From: Elainella sp. Prado103
GTDB lineage: Bacteria > Cyanobacteriota > Cyanobacteriia > Elainellales > Elainellaceae
Assembly: GCA_025454395.1 (NCBI GenBank)
Contig: JALOOM010000001.1
Coordinates: forward strand, 124,001 to 188,000
Length of the DNA stretch: 64,000 nt
Direction of reading: 5' to 3'
Made by a program: the position numbers and the translations under genes. The notes under the pieces were generated by a model. That model made no database searches. It was not told the DNA's origin and worked only from the letters and a program-made list of their open reading frames with translations. Shown here in pieces: positions 8,666 to 16,901 of the stretch (positions are counted from its first letter, which is position 1; each line of letters opens with the position of its first letter).

Positions 8666-9013
8666 TTAGCGCATGGCATTGCCCAGCATCTGAGGATCAA
8701 ACGCGGGTAGGGCTTCTGCTTGTTCTTTGCTAACCCCTTCTGCATAAACACGGCGTTGATCATGATCTAAACGTACCTTATCTACTGGCAATAGTACGGA
8801 GCGTCCTGCAATCCCGGATCCTAAATTAACCACTATGTATTGCAGTTCTCCAGCTTCGTTTACCAGAACATCACTGACTGTGCCCAGCCGTTCTTCAGTT
8901 TGATCGGAAAGCACGCCAGCAACCAAATCAGAATGAACATCAAAGCCTTTAATTTGATACTTTTCTGACTGAAGTTGGGAAGCATCGAATTGATCAAATA
9001 ACATCAGTGCCAT
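8666..9013 (-). CDS. PRC-barrel domain protein
   Basis: A 115-residue single-domain protein. GTVSDVLVNEAGELQYIVV (about 44-62) is the typical PRC-barrel beta-sheet core, followed by LLPVDKVRLD. The PRC-barrel occurs in RimM and in the H subunit of photosynthetic reaction centres; stand-alone copies in cyanobacteria have no settled function. It faces the hpsN-like gene, with 12 bp between the stops, and interrupts the hps-like gene run on the other strand, so it is unlikely to be co-transcribed with it. Confidence 0.8.
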   Translation of the reverse strand: MALMLFDQFDASQLQSEKYQIKGFDVHSDLVAGVLSDQTEERLGTVSDVLVNEAGELQYIVVNLGSGIAGRSVLLPVDKVRLDHDQRRVYAEGVSKEQAEALPAFDPQMLGNAMR

Positions 9014-9419
9014 TTTGGGGTTCCTCTGGGTTTAATTTTTCTGCATTGGGGATGTAGATGCCAAACCTGACCGGCTAGATAGCGATCGATTAACTTGTGT
9101 AGCCTACAAGCGAGTCGTGGCTCAACCAGAAGTCATTTCAGAATTTCCTAATTCAGAATTCCCTATCTGGATATTGCTGGTATTCTCGCTATTTGGCATT
9201 CCTGTATTGGCTTGATTTTAAGTTCAGATTCCCTGAATCGCCATCACCCTTAGGTCACACAAAGACTATCCTGAAAATCTCCATGCAGTAGAAAACCTCT
9301 CTCTAACGGAATAGCCAGACCGGAGGAGAAACTAATTTTAACGTAGATTAAATACCTGCTAATTCATTTTCGTATTTGTCATTTTCGCGATTTGTCACCA
9401 CTCACATTCAACTATTCCT
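9014..9419. other. divergent promoter region, PRC-barrel gene / hpsP-like gene
   Basis: About 400 bp between two divergent starts, AT-rich. Near 9133-9172 the words TTTCAGAATTTCCTA and ATTCAGAATTCCCTA form a loose direct repeat. At 9367-9397 ATTTTCGTATTTGTC and ATTTTCGCGATTTGTC form another close to the hpsP-like ATG. No ORF and no clear sigma-70 pair were recognised. Confidence 0.5.
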
Positions 9420-10613
9420 ATGCGAATTCTCCAAATCGTCCCTTCCTTATCGTTGGTTTATGGTGGCCCCAGCCAGATGGTGTTGGGTTTATCTAAAGGG
9501 TTGGCGAGGCAAGGAGCTGAGGTAACCATTCTGACGACGGATGCCAATGGCGATCGAGGACAGGCTCCGCTGGATGTACCGCTGGATCAAGCCATCGAGC
9601 AATCGGGTTATCAGATCCGCTACTTTCGCTGTTCACCATTCCGACGCTACAAATTCTCACTTGGTTTACTGCGCTGGCTCCATCAAAATATCCATCAATA
9701 TGATTTAGCCCATATCCATGCACTATTTTCTCCCGTGAGTAGTGCTGCGGCCACGATCGCCCGTTGGCATCATTTTCCCTATATTTTGCGCCCATTGGGC
9801 ACCCTGGATCCGGCTGATCTACAGAAGAAAAAACAGCTCAAACGCCTTTATGCAGCCTGTTTAGAGAAACCCAACCTGGCTCAAGCAGCAGCGGTACACT
9901 TCACCAGCGATCAGGAAGCCAAAGTTTCAGAACGGTTTGGAGCGGTGACTCGCGATCTAGTGATGCCGTTGGGCGTTGAGTTGCCGGCCAGCACCCCCTG
10001 CGTGGATCGCTCCCAGTGGGGCATTCCAGAAGGGGTGCCAGTTCTTCTATTTATGTCACGGATCGATCCCAAAAAAGGACTCGATCTGCTCTTGCCGGCA
10101 CTAGAACAACTGGCAGTAGAAGCCGTCCCATTTCAGTTTGTGCTGGCGGGTGCAAATCCCCAAGATCCAGAGTATGAGCAACAAATTCGATCGCGAATCC
10201 AACGGTCTAGCTTAGCCGATCGCACCACGATCACCGGTTTTGTGGCAGGCGAACCGAAAACCCAATTACTCCAACTGGCCGATCTATTTGTCTTACCTTC
10301 CTATTACGAAAACTTTGGGATTGCGGTCGCTGAAGCAATGACAATGGGGGTGCCGGTGCTGATTTCAGATCAGGTTCATATCTGGCCCCAGATTGCCCAA
10401 GCCGAAGCAGGCTGGATTTGTCGTTGTGATCAGACGGATTTAACTCAGCAACTGCGATCGGCCTTGCAAGATCCCCAAGCCCGACTTCAGAAAGGTCAGC
10501 AAGCTCAGGCCTATGCGACCCAACACTTTAGCTGGGAGGCAATCGCCCAATCGATGCTGGCAGTGTACCAACAAATTCAAACGCAATCATTCGCCGGACA
10601 GATGCACAAATAG
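9420..10613 (+). CDS. hpsP: HpsP-like family 4 glycosyltransferase
   Basis: A 397-residue GT-B glycosyltransferase. The N-terminal Rossmann domain begins MRILQIVPSL and contains YGGPSQMVLGLSKGLA, the acceptor-side glycine loop. The GT4 domain (about 195-375) includes SRIDPKKGLDLLLPAL and YYENFGIAVAEAM, whose two glutamates form the retaining-enzyme E-x7-E motif. It transfers a sugar to a growing glycan at the inner membrane. Pattern and location with the HpsL- and HpsN-like genes suggest the hormogonium polysaccharide enzyme HpsP. ATG 9420 matches the usual N terminus of the family. The last 27 bases overlap the end of the convergent YjbQ gene. Confidence 0.7.
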   Translation: MRILQIVPSLSLVYGGPSQMVLGLSKGLARQGAEVTILTTDANGDRGQAPLDVPLDQAIEQSGYQIRYFRCSPFRRYKFSLGLLRWLHQNIHQYDLAHIHALFSPVSSAAATIARWHHFPYILRPLGTLDPADLQKKKQLKRLYAACLEKPNLAQAAAVHFTSDQEAKVSERFGAVTRDLVMPLGVELPASTPCVDRSQWGIPEGVPVLLFMSRIDPKKGLDLLLPALEQLAVEAVPFQFVLAGANPQDPEYEQQIRSRIQRSSLADRTTITGFVAGEPKTQLLQLADLFVLPSYYENFGIAVAEAMTMGVPVLISDQVHIWPQIAQAEAGWICRCDQTDLTQQLRSALQDPQARLQKGQQAQAYATQHFSWEAIAQSMLAVYQQIQTQSFAGQMHK

Positions 10614-11003
10614 CTCGCGCTGATGCCCATGATCGCGATGCTCCCAGAGATAAATTCCCTGCCAAGTTCCTAACACCAGCCGCCCATTGGCGATCGGAAT
10701 TTGCTCCGAAGTATGGGTTAACACGGTGCGAATATGGGCTGGCATGTCGTCCGGGCCTTCGGTGCTGTGGATATATTGATAGCCATCTGGCACCAGCTTG
10801 GCCAAAAAGTTTGTCAGGTCAGCCAAAACCGATGGATCGGCATTCTCCTGAATAATCAAACTCGCGGAAGTGTGACGCAAAAATAGCGTACACAGTCCCG
10901 TTTGAATCCCCGCATCTGCAACTACAGAGGCAACTTGAGCAGTTACCTTGTGCAGCTTTTTACCCTGCGTACGAATTGTGAGTTGCTGCTGATAGTAAGC
11001 CAT
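10587..11003 (-). CDS. YjbQ family (secondary thiamine-phosphate synthase-like) protein
   Basis: A 138-residue protein of full family length (UPF0047/YjbQ). LRHTSASLIIQENAD (about 43-57) and the C-terminal LGTWQGIYLWEHRDHGH carry the conserved His residues proposed to bind metal or phosphate. Some members complement thiE mutants weakly, hence the enzyme name; the true substrate is unknown. Its stop lies inside the last codons of the convergent hpsP-like gene (27-bp overlap). The upstream side faces the cobalamin riboswitch of the cbi operon. Confidence 0.85.
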   Translation of the reverse strand: MAYYQQQLTIRTQGKKLHKVTAQVASVVADAGIQTGLCTLFLRHTSASLIIQENADPSVLADLTNFLAKLVPDGYQYIHSTEGPDDMPAHIRTVLTHTSEQIPIANGRLVLGTWQGIYLWEHRDHGHQRELFVHLSGE

Positions 11004-11149
11004 GGCATTGCATCGATCGAATCACAACCTAGGGCTTTCATTGTACCTGGATCGCTCAAGTTGCTGGCTGCCTCAAACGACCTACTGCTTAAGAGATGTG
11101 AAGCATCATGAAGCTGTCTCTGTGGTAATGAGTGATATTATCAAAAAGC

Positions 11150-11273
11150 GCTCGGTTCTGGTGGGGAGCAGCCATCAGACGTAAGGGGGAAAGTGCAGTG
11201 TGAATCTGCTGCTGTCCCGCAACTGTGATGAAAAACCTTAAATTAAAGGAATTTCTAAGTCAGGATGCCCGCC
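11150..11273 (+). promoter_or_regulatory. cobalamin (B12) riboswitch controlling cbiMNQO
   Basis: The B12-box core is clear. GGGGGAAAGTGCAGTGTGAA (11185-11204) leads through a GCTG stem to TCCCGCAACTGTGATG (11215-11230), and AGTCAGGATGCCCGCC (11258-11273) is the usual 3-prime closing element (consensus GTCAGGA-x-ACCTGCC). The first arm begins near 11150 with GCTCGGTTCTGGTGGGGAG. Adenosylcobalamin binding usually represses the downstream gene, here a cobalt uptake transporter, which is a classic target. The element overlaps the first possible GTG start of cbiM (11225), which is therefore not used. No intrinsic terminator was seen after it, so control may be at translation. Confidence 0.88.
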
Positions 11274-11323
11274 GATCGACCCAGCTAGGTTGGATCATCC
11301 CGTCTGCGAGGTACAGACAAAAT

Positions 11324-12079
11324 ATGCACAGGTATTCCCGGTCAAGCCTTGCAATGATGGCAGGGCTAAGTGGTTATTTAGTGATTGGATCGCCTGCTCC
11401 TGCCTACGCCATGCATATCATGGAAGGTTTTTTGCCCGCAGGTTGGGCTCTGTTTTGGTGGGCCTGCTTCCTGCCGATTGTGATGTGGGGGCTGCGATCA
11501 CTCACTGTCATGACTCGTCAATATCCAGAAACAAAATTACTCCTTGCCTTAGCAGGAGCATTTACTTTCGTCCTCTCAGCCCTGAAAATTCCTTCTGTAA
11601 CAGGCAGTAGTTCCCACCCGACCGGAATCGGCTTGGGCGCTGTCTTGTTTGGCCCCGCAGCAATGTCAGTTTTAGGCGGGCTGGTATTACTGTTTCAGGC
11701 TTTGCTGCTTGCTCATGGCGGCTTAACGACCTTAGGAGCCAATGGATTTGCCATGGCGGTTGTTGGCCCGTTCACGGCTTATGGAGTTTATCAAGCGGTG
11801 ATGCGAATCTCACAACGACAAACCCTAGCGATTTTTTTGGCAGCGGCGCTCTCTGACTTGTCTACCTATCTGATGACTGCTTTACAACTGGCTTTAGCCT
11901 TTCCGGCAGAAAATGGGGGGATCGGAGCAGCCTTCCTGAAATTTGCTGGCATTTTTGCCCTCACTCAAATTCCTTTAGCGATCAGCGAAGGATTATTAAC
12001 CGTCTTGGTTTGGAACTGGCTACAAACCTACAACCGAGAAGAATTGCAGATATTGAATTTAATCAAGCAGGAGTCCTGA
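11324..12079 (+). CDS. cbiM: cobalt ECF transporter substrate-specific subunit CbiM
   Basis: The membrane component that captures Co2+ for B12 synthesis. With ATG 11324 the protein has 251 residues. A signal peptide ends at PAYA, and the mature protein begins MHIMEGFLPAGWA; in CbiM/NikM proteins the free N-terminal Met-His loop coordinates the metal. About six membrane segments follow, with SSSHPTGIGLGA and GLTTLGANGFAMA as family motifs. The frame is open from GTG 11225, but those bases are riboswitch, so 11324 (or the Met codons just after it) is preferred; a weak GAGG lies 12 bases upstream. It heads the cbiMNQO operon. Confidence 0.9.
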   Translation: MHRYSRSSLAMMAGLSGYLVIGSPAPAYAMHIMEGFLPAGWALFWWACFLPIVMWGLRSLTVMTRQYPETKLLLALAGAFTFVLSALKIPSVTGSSSHPTGIGLGAVLFGPAAMSVLGGLVLLFQALLLAHGGLTTLGANGFAMAVVGPFTAYGVYQAVMRISQRQTLAIFLAAALSDLSTYLMTALQLALAFPAENGGIGAAFLKFAGIFALTQIPLAISEGLLTVLVWNWLQTYNREELQILNLIKQES

Positions 12080-12083
12080 AGGT

Positions 12084-12491
12084 ATGAACCGATCGACGCA
12101 TGGGAAGCATGGGAATCGATGGCATAACGGACTCTTGGGGCTGGGCGTGATTGCTTTAACGATCGCCCCCTTAATTTTCCTGCGTGAAGCCGAATTTCAG
12201 GGATCAGATGGGGAGGCAGCGGCAGCGATCCAAGAGGTGCAACCCACCTATCGACCCTGGTTTCAGCCAATTGTTGAGCCAGCGAGTGGAGAAATTGAAT
12301 CGCTGTTGTTCGCCTTACAAGCTGCTTTAGGTGCGGGCACGATCGGCTATGTCATCGGGTTGTCTCGCGGTCGCCACACCCATCAGCAGCACCTCTCACA
12401 GGCTGAGGCTGCTCCCCTAGCTGCCGAGACAACACCCAAGATATCAGTCCATCTCCCGCCCCATGGCGATGACCCGGATGATCCGGGCTAA
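12084..12491 (+). CDS. cbiN: cobalt ECF transporter subunit CbiN with C-terminal tail
   Basis: A 135-residue small membrane protein that works with CbiM in cobalt capture. Two hydrophobic segments (about 15-33 and 72-92) flank an extracytoplasmic loop with FQGSDGEAAAAI and YRPWFQPIVEPASGEIESL, both diagnostic of CbiN. Beyond the usual family end (near residue 98) there is a roughly 37-residue hydrophilic tail with several His and acidic residues, possibly an extra metal-binding or disordered segment. It begins 4 bp after cbiM and is followed 5 bp later by cbiQ. Confidence 0.88.
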   Translation: MNRSTHGKHGNRWHNGLLGLGVIALTIAPLIFLREAEFQGSDGEAAAAIQEVQPTYRPWFQPIVEPASGEIESLLFALQAALGAGTIGYVIGLSRGRHTHQQHLSQAEAAPLAAETTPKISVHLPPHGDDPDDPG

Positions 12492-12496
12492 TTCGA

Positions 12497-13282
12497 ATGC
12501 ATCATCATTTAGAGGTTTATGCCCAGACCCAGCGTCTGAAAATCGCCCCTCAGCAAAAACTCATCTTCGCAGGGATACTGCTGCTGCTTGCCCTGATCGT
12601 TGATCCGATCGTTCAGGGAATGATTTTTGTCTGGCTAGGGATCTGGACGATCGGCTATGCAGGCATTCCGCTCCGAGTCTATGGATCGGTTTTAGCGATC
12701 GTCCTGTTGTTTTTGTGGATCAGCCTGCCTATCTTGATGGTTGAGATCGTACCTCTACATCAGCTCGTCGCCATTCAAACTGATGTCTGGGCAGGAATCC
12801 CCCTGGGCAATTGGTATCTATTCGTGAGTCATTCTGGCTTAACCGAGGCAGTTATTGTAGCTTTGCGCTCACTTTCCTCCACCGCTTGCCTATTATTTAT
12901 CCTGTTTACGATCCCATTCTCAGAATTATTATGGGTTTTGCGACAATGGCGCTTACCGATCGTTCTACTCGATCTACTGCTGCTCATGTATCGGTTTATT
13001 TTCCTATTTCTTGATGTATCGCTGCAATTACAGCTTGCTCAACGGGCTAGAGGCGGGTATCGCACTCGCCAACGCTGGATGCAAAGTATCAGTTTATTGG
13101 TCGGGCAATTGGTAGTTCGATCGCTACAGCGCTATCAGCAGCTCTCCCAGGGGCTGGCAGCTCGCGGCTTCAATGGCAACTTCACTGTCTATCCCATTCA
13201 CACTAATCCATATTCTAAACGCCATGCCTTGGAATCTTTCTTCGGTTGTCTTTTTCTAATCCTCTTCAACACCTGGCTTTGA
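12497..13282 (+). CDS. cbiQ: cobalt ECF transporter transmembrane subunit CbiQ
   Basis: A 261-residue integral membrane T component. Hydrophobic segments occur at about 22-45, 50-80, 115-150 and at the C terminus. The cytoplasmic segment containing QRARGGYRTR (about 184-193) and the later LAARGFNG match the two Ala-Arg-Gly coupling motifs that contact the ATPase. It joins CbiMN to CbiO. Spacing of 5 bp to cbiN indicates one transcript. The N terminus has three adjacent histidines (MHHHLEVY), which is a curiosity rather than a known motif. Confidence 0.9.
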   Translation: MHHHLEVYAQTQRLKIAPQQKLIFAGILLLLALIVDPIVQGMIFVWLGIWTIGYAGIPLRVYGSVLAIVLLFLWISLPILMVEIVPLHQLVAIQTDVWAGIPLGNWYLFVSHSGLTEAVIVALRSLSSTACLLFILFTIPFSELLWVLRQWRLPIVLLDLLLLMYRFIFLFLDVSLQLQLAQRARGGYRTRQRWMQSISLLVGQLVVRSLQRYQQLSQGLAARGFNGNFTVYPIHTNPYSKRHALESFFGCLFLILFNTWL

Positions 13283-13418
13283 TTGCCCCTCAATTGCTGC
13301 TTGCAATTTGTTCAGATTCTATATTTCCTGATTTTTAATGAGCAAGATTAGTCCCTAAACTCTATCTTTCCCCTTTGCCGCTCTCCTTCCGACCTCTCTT
13401 CTTGCCCTCTGGTTCCTT

Positions 13419-14315
13419 ATGTCTTCTCCTCTTTTACAATTCCAAGCGGTTTCCTATACCTATCCAACTGCGATCCAACCGGCGATCGATCACCTGGATC
13501 TGACGCTTGATGCCGGAGCCAAGACGGTGATTTTGGGCCATAATGGCTGTGGCAAGTCTACCCTCCTGTTGCTGGCAGATGGGCTGTATCGGTGTAGCGC
13601 CGGGCAGATCTACTGGAAAGGAGAGCCATTGCAATACCACGCTCAAGCCTTAAATCAATGGCGACAACGCATCGGTTTAGGATTTCAAGATCCGGAACAA
13701 CAGCTAGTGGCCGCAACCGTGTCTGAAGATATTTCCTATGGGCTGTGTAACTTGCCACTATCCTCCTCAGAAATTGCCTGTCGATTACAACAGACCCTCA
13801 ATGATTTTTCGTTGCAAGATTTAGCCGATCGTCCCTTGCATCATTTAAGTTTGGGACAAAAACGGCGAGTCGCTTTGGCGGGGGTGATGGCCTTACAGCC
13901 CGAATTATTGCTGTTAGATGAGCCAACCGCTTATTTAGATCGGCCTCAAACCGTTCATTTGCTGCAAGAACTCGATCGCATCCATGCCAATGGCACCACG
14001 ATCGTGATGGCAACCCATGATTTAGATCTGGCCTATGCTTGGGCCGATTGGGTGGTTGTGCTTCAGGCAGGTCGCTTAGTATTAGCCGATCGGGCAGAGT
14101 TGGTATTTAGGCAAGTCGATTTGTTAAAACAGCTTCAGCTAGGACTGCCCACCTTACTGGAGTGTTGGTATGCGCTGCCGACCAGATGGCGCGATCGGCA
14201 ATCTCCCCCGAAAACGATTGATCAGTTTAGATCCAAGTGGCAAAACAGTCATATTGATGAAGCAATGTCGCAGAATCCAGTAATTAAGCCAGTTAAGCCA
14301 AAATATAGGGATTGA
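13419..14315 (+). CDS. cbiO: cobalt ECF transporter ATP-binding subunit CbiO
   Basis: A 298-residue ABC ATPase that powers cobalt import. Walker A is GHNGCGKSTL (about 40-49), the Q-loop FQDPEQQL follows, the signature is LSLGQKRRVAL, Walker B is LLLLDEPTAYLD, and the switch histidine is in ATHDLD. EPEQ-type Q-loops are typical of ECF ATPases. About 60 residues beyond the ATPase core form a C-terminal extension. It lies 136 bp after cbiQ, a larger gap than within cbiMNQ, so an internal promoter is possible. The tail region just before the stop runs into the direct repeats at 14329-14391. Confidence 0.9.
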   Translation: MSSPLLQFQAVSYTYPTAIQPAIDHLDLTLDAGAKTVILGHNGCGKSTLLLLADGLYRCSAGQIYWKGEPLQYHAQALNQWRQRIGLGFQDPEQQLVAATVSEDISYGLCNLPLSSSEIACRLQQTLNDFSLQDLADRPLHHLSLGQKRRVALAGVMALQPELLLLDEPTAYLDRPQTVHLLQELDRIHANGTTIVMATHDLDLAYAWADWVVVLQAGRLVLADRAELVFRQVDLLKQLQLGLPTLLECWYALPTRWRDRQSPPKTIDQFRSKWQNSHIDEAMSQNPVIKPVKPKYRD

Positions 14316-14328
14316 TGATGGATTGCGA

Positions 14329-14391
14329 GCAGGTTAAATATTGAACAGGTTAAATATTAAACAGGTCAAATATTATAAATGGGTCAAATAT
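14329..14391. repeat. imperfect 15-bp tandem array before the ROK gene
   Basis: Four diverged copies of AACAGGTTAAATATT fill the 77-bp gap between cbiO and the ROK kinase and run up to the ATG at 14393. The last copy (GGGTCAAATATC) directly precedes the start codon, so the array supplies the 5-prime leader of that gene. Confidence 0.85.
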
Positions 14392-14392
14392 C

Positions 14393-15364
14393 ATGTCTGA
14401 GCAGTCCGATCTCCCGCTAGTCGGTGGCATCGAAGCGGGTGGTACCAAGTTTGTCTGTGCCGTCGGACGCGATCCCACTGATGTAGCGCAGCCAGTTAAT
14501 CGGATCGAATTCAGTAGCCAAACGGGGTCGCCCGATCAGGTATTGGCTCAGGTGATCGGCTGGTTTCGGCAACAGGAAAAGCGTCTGGGGCAACCACTCG
14601 CAGCGATCGGCATTGGCTGTTTTGGCCCGATCGATCGGCATCCTGATTCACCAACCTATGGCCATATCACCACCACGCCTAAACTAGGTTGGGGCAATTT
14701 CGATATGGTGGGGGCGATCCGGCAAGGCTGGCCGCACATTCCGATTGAATTTGACACGGATGTGAATGCCGCTGCCTTCGGTGAATATCGCTGGGGAACG
14801 GGTCAAGGTTGTGAGGATTTTGTTTACATCACGATCGGTACCGGCATTGGCGGTGGGGCGGTGGTGGGTGGCCGATTGCTGCATGGGCTGGTTCATCCCG
14901 AAATGGGACACATGTTGTTGCGACGGATTCCGGACGATCCGTTCCCAGGTCTTTGTAGCCGCCATGGAGCCTGTTGGGAAGGGTTATGCAGTGGGCCAGC
15001 CATTCACGCCAGAGCTGGCCGATCGGCGATCGAATTAGATCCTGCTGATCCTGCCTGGATTTATACTACGCGCTATACTGCCTATGCTTTGGCCAACCTG
15101 ACCTGCATCCTGTCTCCCCAACGCATCATCCTGGGGGGTAGCGTTCGCAAAGGCGGCCAACTAGGAGAAACCCGATTTATGCAGCGAGTTCGCGAAGAAG
15201 TGCAAACCGCTTTAGCGGGCTACATTGTCTCGCCGCTGCTGCAAGCTGGAATTCAAGATTATATTGTGGTGCCCCAGTTGGGGGATGATGCTGGGGTTTG
15301 TGGCGCGCTAGCATTGGCACTAGAAAGGTTGCAAAACGCCGAGGTGGCAGAATGCGACCTCTAA
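14393..15364 (+). CDS. ROK family sugar kinase (fructokinase-like)
   Basis: A 323-residue ROK-fold kinase. GGIEAGGTKFVCAVG is the N-terminal phosphate loop, GIGCFGPID the sugar-binding strand, DTDVNAAAFGE carries the catalytic aspartate region, and TIGTGIGGG is the second phosphate motif. The zinc site is complete: a His in PEMGHM followed by CSRHGACWEGLC. This resembles ROK fructokinases, which phosphorylate fructose (from sucrose) at C6, but mannose or glucose cannot be excluded. The reading frame ends with GCGACCTCTAA, and this end is the first unit of a 12-bp tandem array. Confidence 0.85.
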   Translation: MSEQSDLPLVGGIEAGGTKFVCAVGRDPTDVAQPVNRIEFSSQTGSPDQVLAQVIGWFRQQEKRLGQPLAAIGIGCFGPIDRHPDSPTYGHITTTPKLGWGNFDMVGAIRQGWPHIPIEFDTDVNAAAFGEYRWGTGQGCEDFVYITIGTGIGGGAVVGGRLLHGLVHPEMGHMLLRRIPDDPFPGLCSRHGACWEGLCSGPAIHARAGRSAIELDPADPAWIYTTRYTAYALANLTCILSPQRIILGGSVRKGGQLGETRFMQRVREEVQTALAGYIVSPLLQAGIQDYIVVPQLGDDAGVCGALALALERLQNAEVAECDL

Positions 15365-15413
15365 CGTGACCTCTAACGCGATCTCTAACGCGACCTCTAA
15401 CGCGACCTCCAAC
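15354..15413. repeat. 12-bp tandem array that includes the ROK stop codon
   Basis: GCGACCTCTAAC is repeated five times (15354, 15366, 15378, 15390, 15402) with single-base variants. Copy one holds the last codons and TAA (15362-15364) of the ROK gene, so the array looks as if it grew by duplication of the gene end. Since the unit is a multiple of three, every copy but the last (CTCCAA) repeats the stop in frame. Confidence 0.95.
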
Positions 15414-15446
15414 AATCATGACTACCGCTATATTTAATTTCCGTTC

Positions 15447-16742
15447 CTAAATATTTAGCCGTTGATAAACAACATTTAAGTTTTGCAGATGCTGCTGGGG
15501 ATCAAAACAGTCGGCAATTTCATCCGCAGAGAGTACGGATTTGACTCGATCGTCCTGACGGATCAACTGCTGAAAATTCCCTTCTGGTTTATTCCAGGCT
15601 TCATGGGCGCAGGATTGCACGATCGCGTAAGCGGCTTCGCGGGTCAGCCCTTTTTCCACCAGTTTGAGCAGCACCCGCTGGCTGAACACTACCCCCCCAT
15701 AGAGGTTCATGTTGCGCTGCATATTTTCGGGGTATACCAGGAGATTTCTGACTAGATCGGTGGTCTCCACCAGCATGAAGTGGGTAAGCGTGCAGCAGTC
15801 AGGGAACATCATTCGCTCTACCGAACTGTGGGAGATATCCCGCTCATGCCAAAGGGCCACATTCTCCAAGGCAGACATGGCATAACCTCGGATGATGCGG
15901 GCCATACCAGTCAGGCGCTCCGAGCGAATCGGGTTGCGTTTATGGGGCATCGCCGAAGAGCCTTTTTGTCCTTTAGAGAAAAACTCTTCCACTTCCAACA
16001 CATCGGTACGCTGCAAATTGCGAATTTCTACCGCAAAGCGTTCGATGGAGGCGGCGAGTAGCGCCAATGCCTGCATATATTCAGCATGTCGATCGCGTGA
16101 GATCACTTGAGTTGAAGCGGTATCTGGCTCCAGTCCTAGCTTCTGGCAGGTGAGGGATTCAATGCGCGGATCAATATTGGCGTAAGTTCCGACAGCACCC
16201 GAAATTTTGCCCACGGCAATTCGCTGATGGACACTGCACAACCGATCGCGATGACGGAGCATTTCAGCCAACCAGCCAGCCAGCTTAAATCCAAACGTGA
16301 TTGGTTCGGCATGAATTCCGTGGGATCGGCCGATCATGACCGTATCGCGATGTTGCTGAGCCTGAAACCGAATCGCCTGGATCAGATGCTCAACTTCCCG
16401 CAAAATCACATCCATGCTGGAGACTAATTGTAGCGCCAGAGCCGTATCCAACATATCCGAACTGGTCATACCCAGGTGAATATACCGCCCTGCTTCGCCC
16501 ACATATTCATTCACATTGGTGAGAAAAGCGATGACATCGTGCTTCACTTCTTTTTCGATCTCTAGCACCCGCTGCGGATCAAAAGTTGCCTTTGCCTTAA
16601 TCGTTTCGACTGCTTCTGCCGGAATATAGCCCAGTTCTGCTTGCGCTTCACAAACCGCGATCTCGACTTGCAGCCAGGTTTTTAGCTTATAGGTTTCAGT
16701 CCACAGTTCACCCATTTCGGGCAGGGTATAGCGTTCGATCAA
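15447..16742 (-). CDS. purB: adenylosuccinate lyase
   Basis: A 431-residue member of the fumarase/aspartase superfamily of normal length. It catalyses two steps of purine synthesis, cleaving SAICAR to AICAR and adenylosuccinate to AMP. MTSSDMLDTALALQ (about 91-104) and the signature loop GSSAMPHKRNPIRSE (about 262-276), which contains the catalytic serine, are intact. GRSHGIHAEPITFG holds the general-acid His. It is a homotetrameric cytoplasmic enzyme. The gene stands alone on the minus strand and converges with the ROK gene across the 12-bp repeat array. Confidence 0.95.
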   Translation of the reverse strand: MIERYTLPEMGELWTETYKLKTWLQVEIAVCEAQAELGYIPAEAVETIKAKATFDPQRVLEIEKEVKHDVIAFLTNVNEYVGEAGRYIHLGMTSSDMLDTALALQLVSSMDVILREVEHLIQAIRFQAQQHRDTVMIGRSHGIHAEPITFGFKLAGWLAEMLRHRDRLCSVHQRIAVGKISGAVGTYANIDPRIESLTCQKLGLEPDTASTQVISRDRHAEYMQALALLAASIERFAVEIRNLQRTDVLEVEEFFSKGQKGSSAMPHKRNPIRSERLTGMARIIRGYAMSALENVALWHERDISHSSVERMMFPDCCTLTHFMLVETTDLVRNLLVYPENMQRNMNLYGGVVFSQRVLLKLVEKGLTREAAYAIVQSCAHEAWNKPEGNFQQLIRQDDRVKSVLSADEIADCFDPQQHLQNLNVVYQRLNI

Positions 16743-16812
16743 GGCTCAGGTTCCAAATACAACCGACTATTGTACATCCCTGTTGCGCGTGTTTCGCAGT
16801 TGCTCTCGGTGA

Positions 16813-16844
16813 GCTTCCTAGATATGCTTCCTAGATATGCTTCC
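16813..16844. repeat. 13-bp duplication between purB and the GAF gene
   Basis: GCTTCCTAGATAT occurs twice in direct tandem (16813 and 16826) followed by a six-base third start. It lies between the purB start and the GAF gene stop. Confidence 0.9.
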
Positions 16845-16901
16845 CCGGTGGTCTCTCAATTGGGTCGCTCGACTGCTTTGGTTTCAGCTTGATACTGGAT
16901 C

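Noticed and set aside
11225-11323. N-terminal extension of cbiM from GTG 11225
   Set aside because: These bases form the 3-prime half of the cobalamin riboswitch; the signal peptide and mature N terminus lie downstream.
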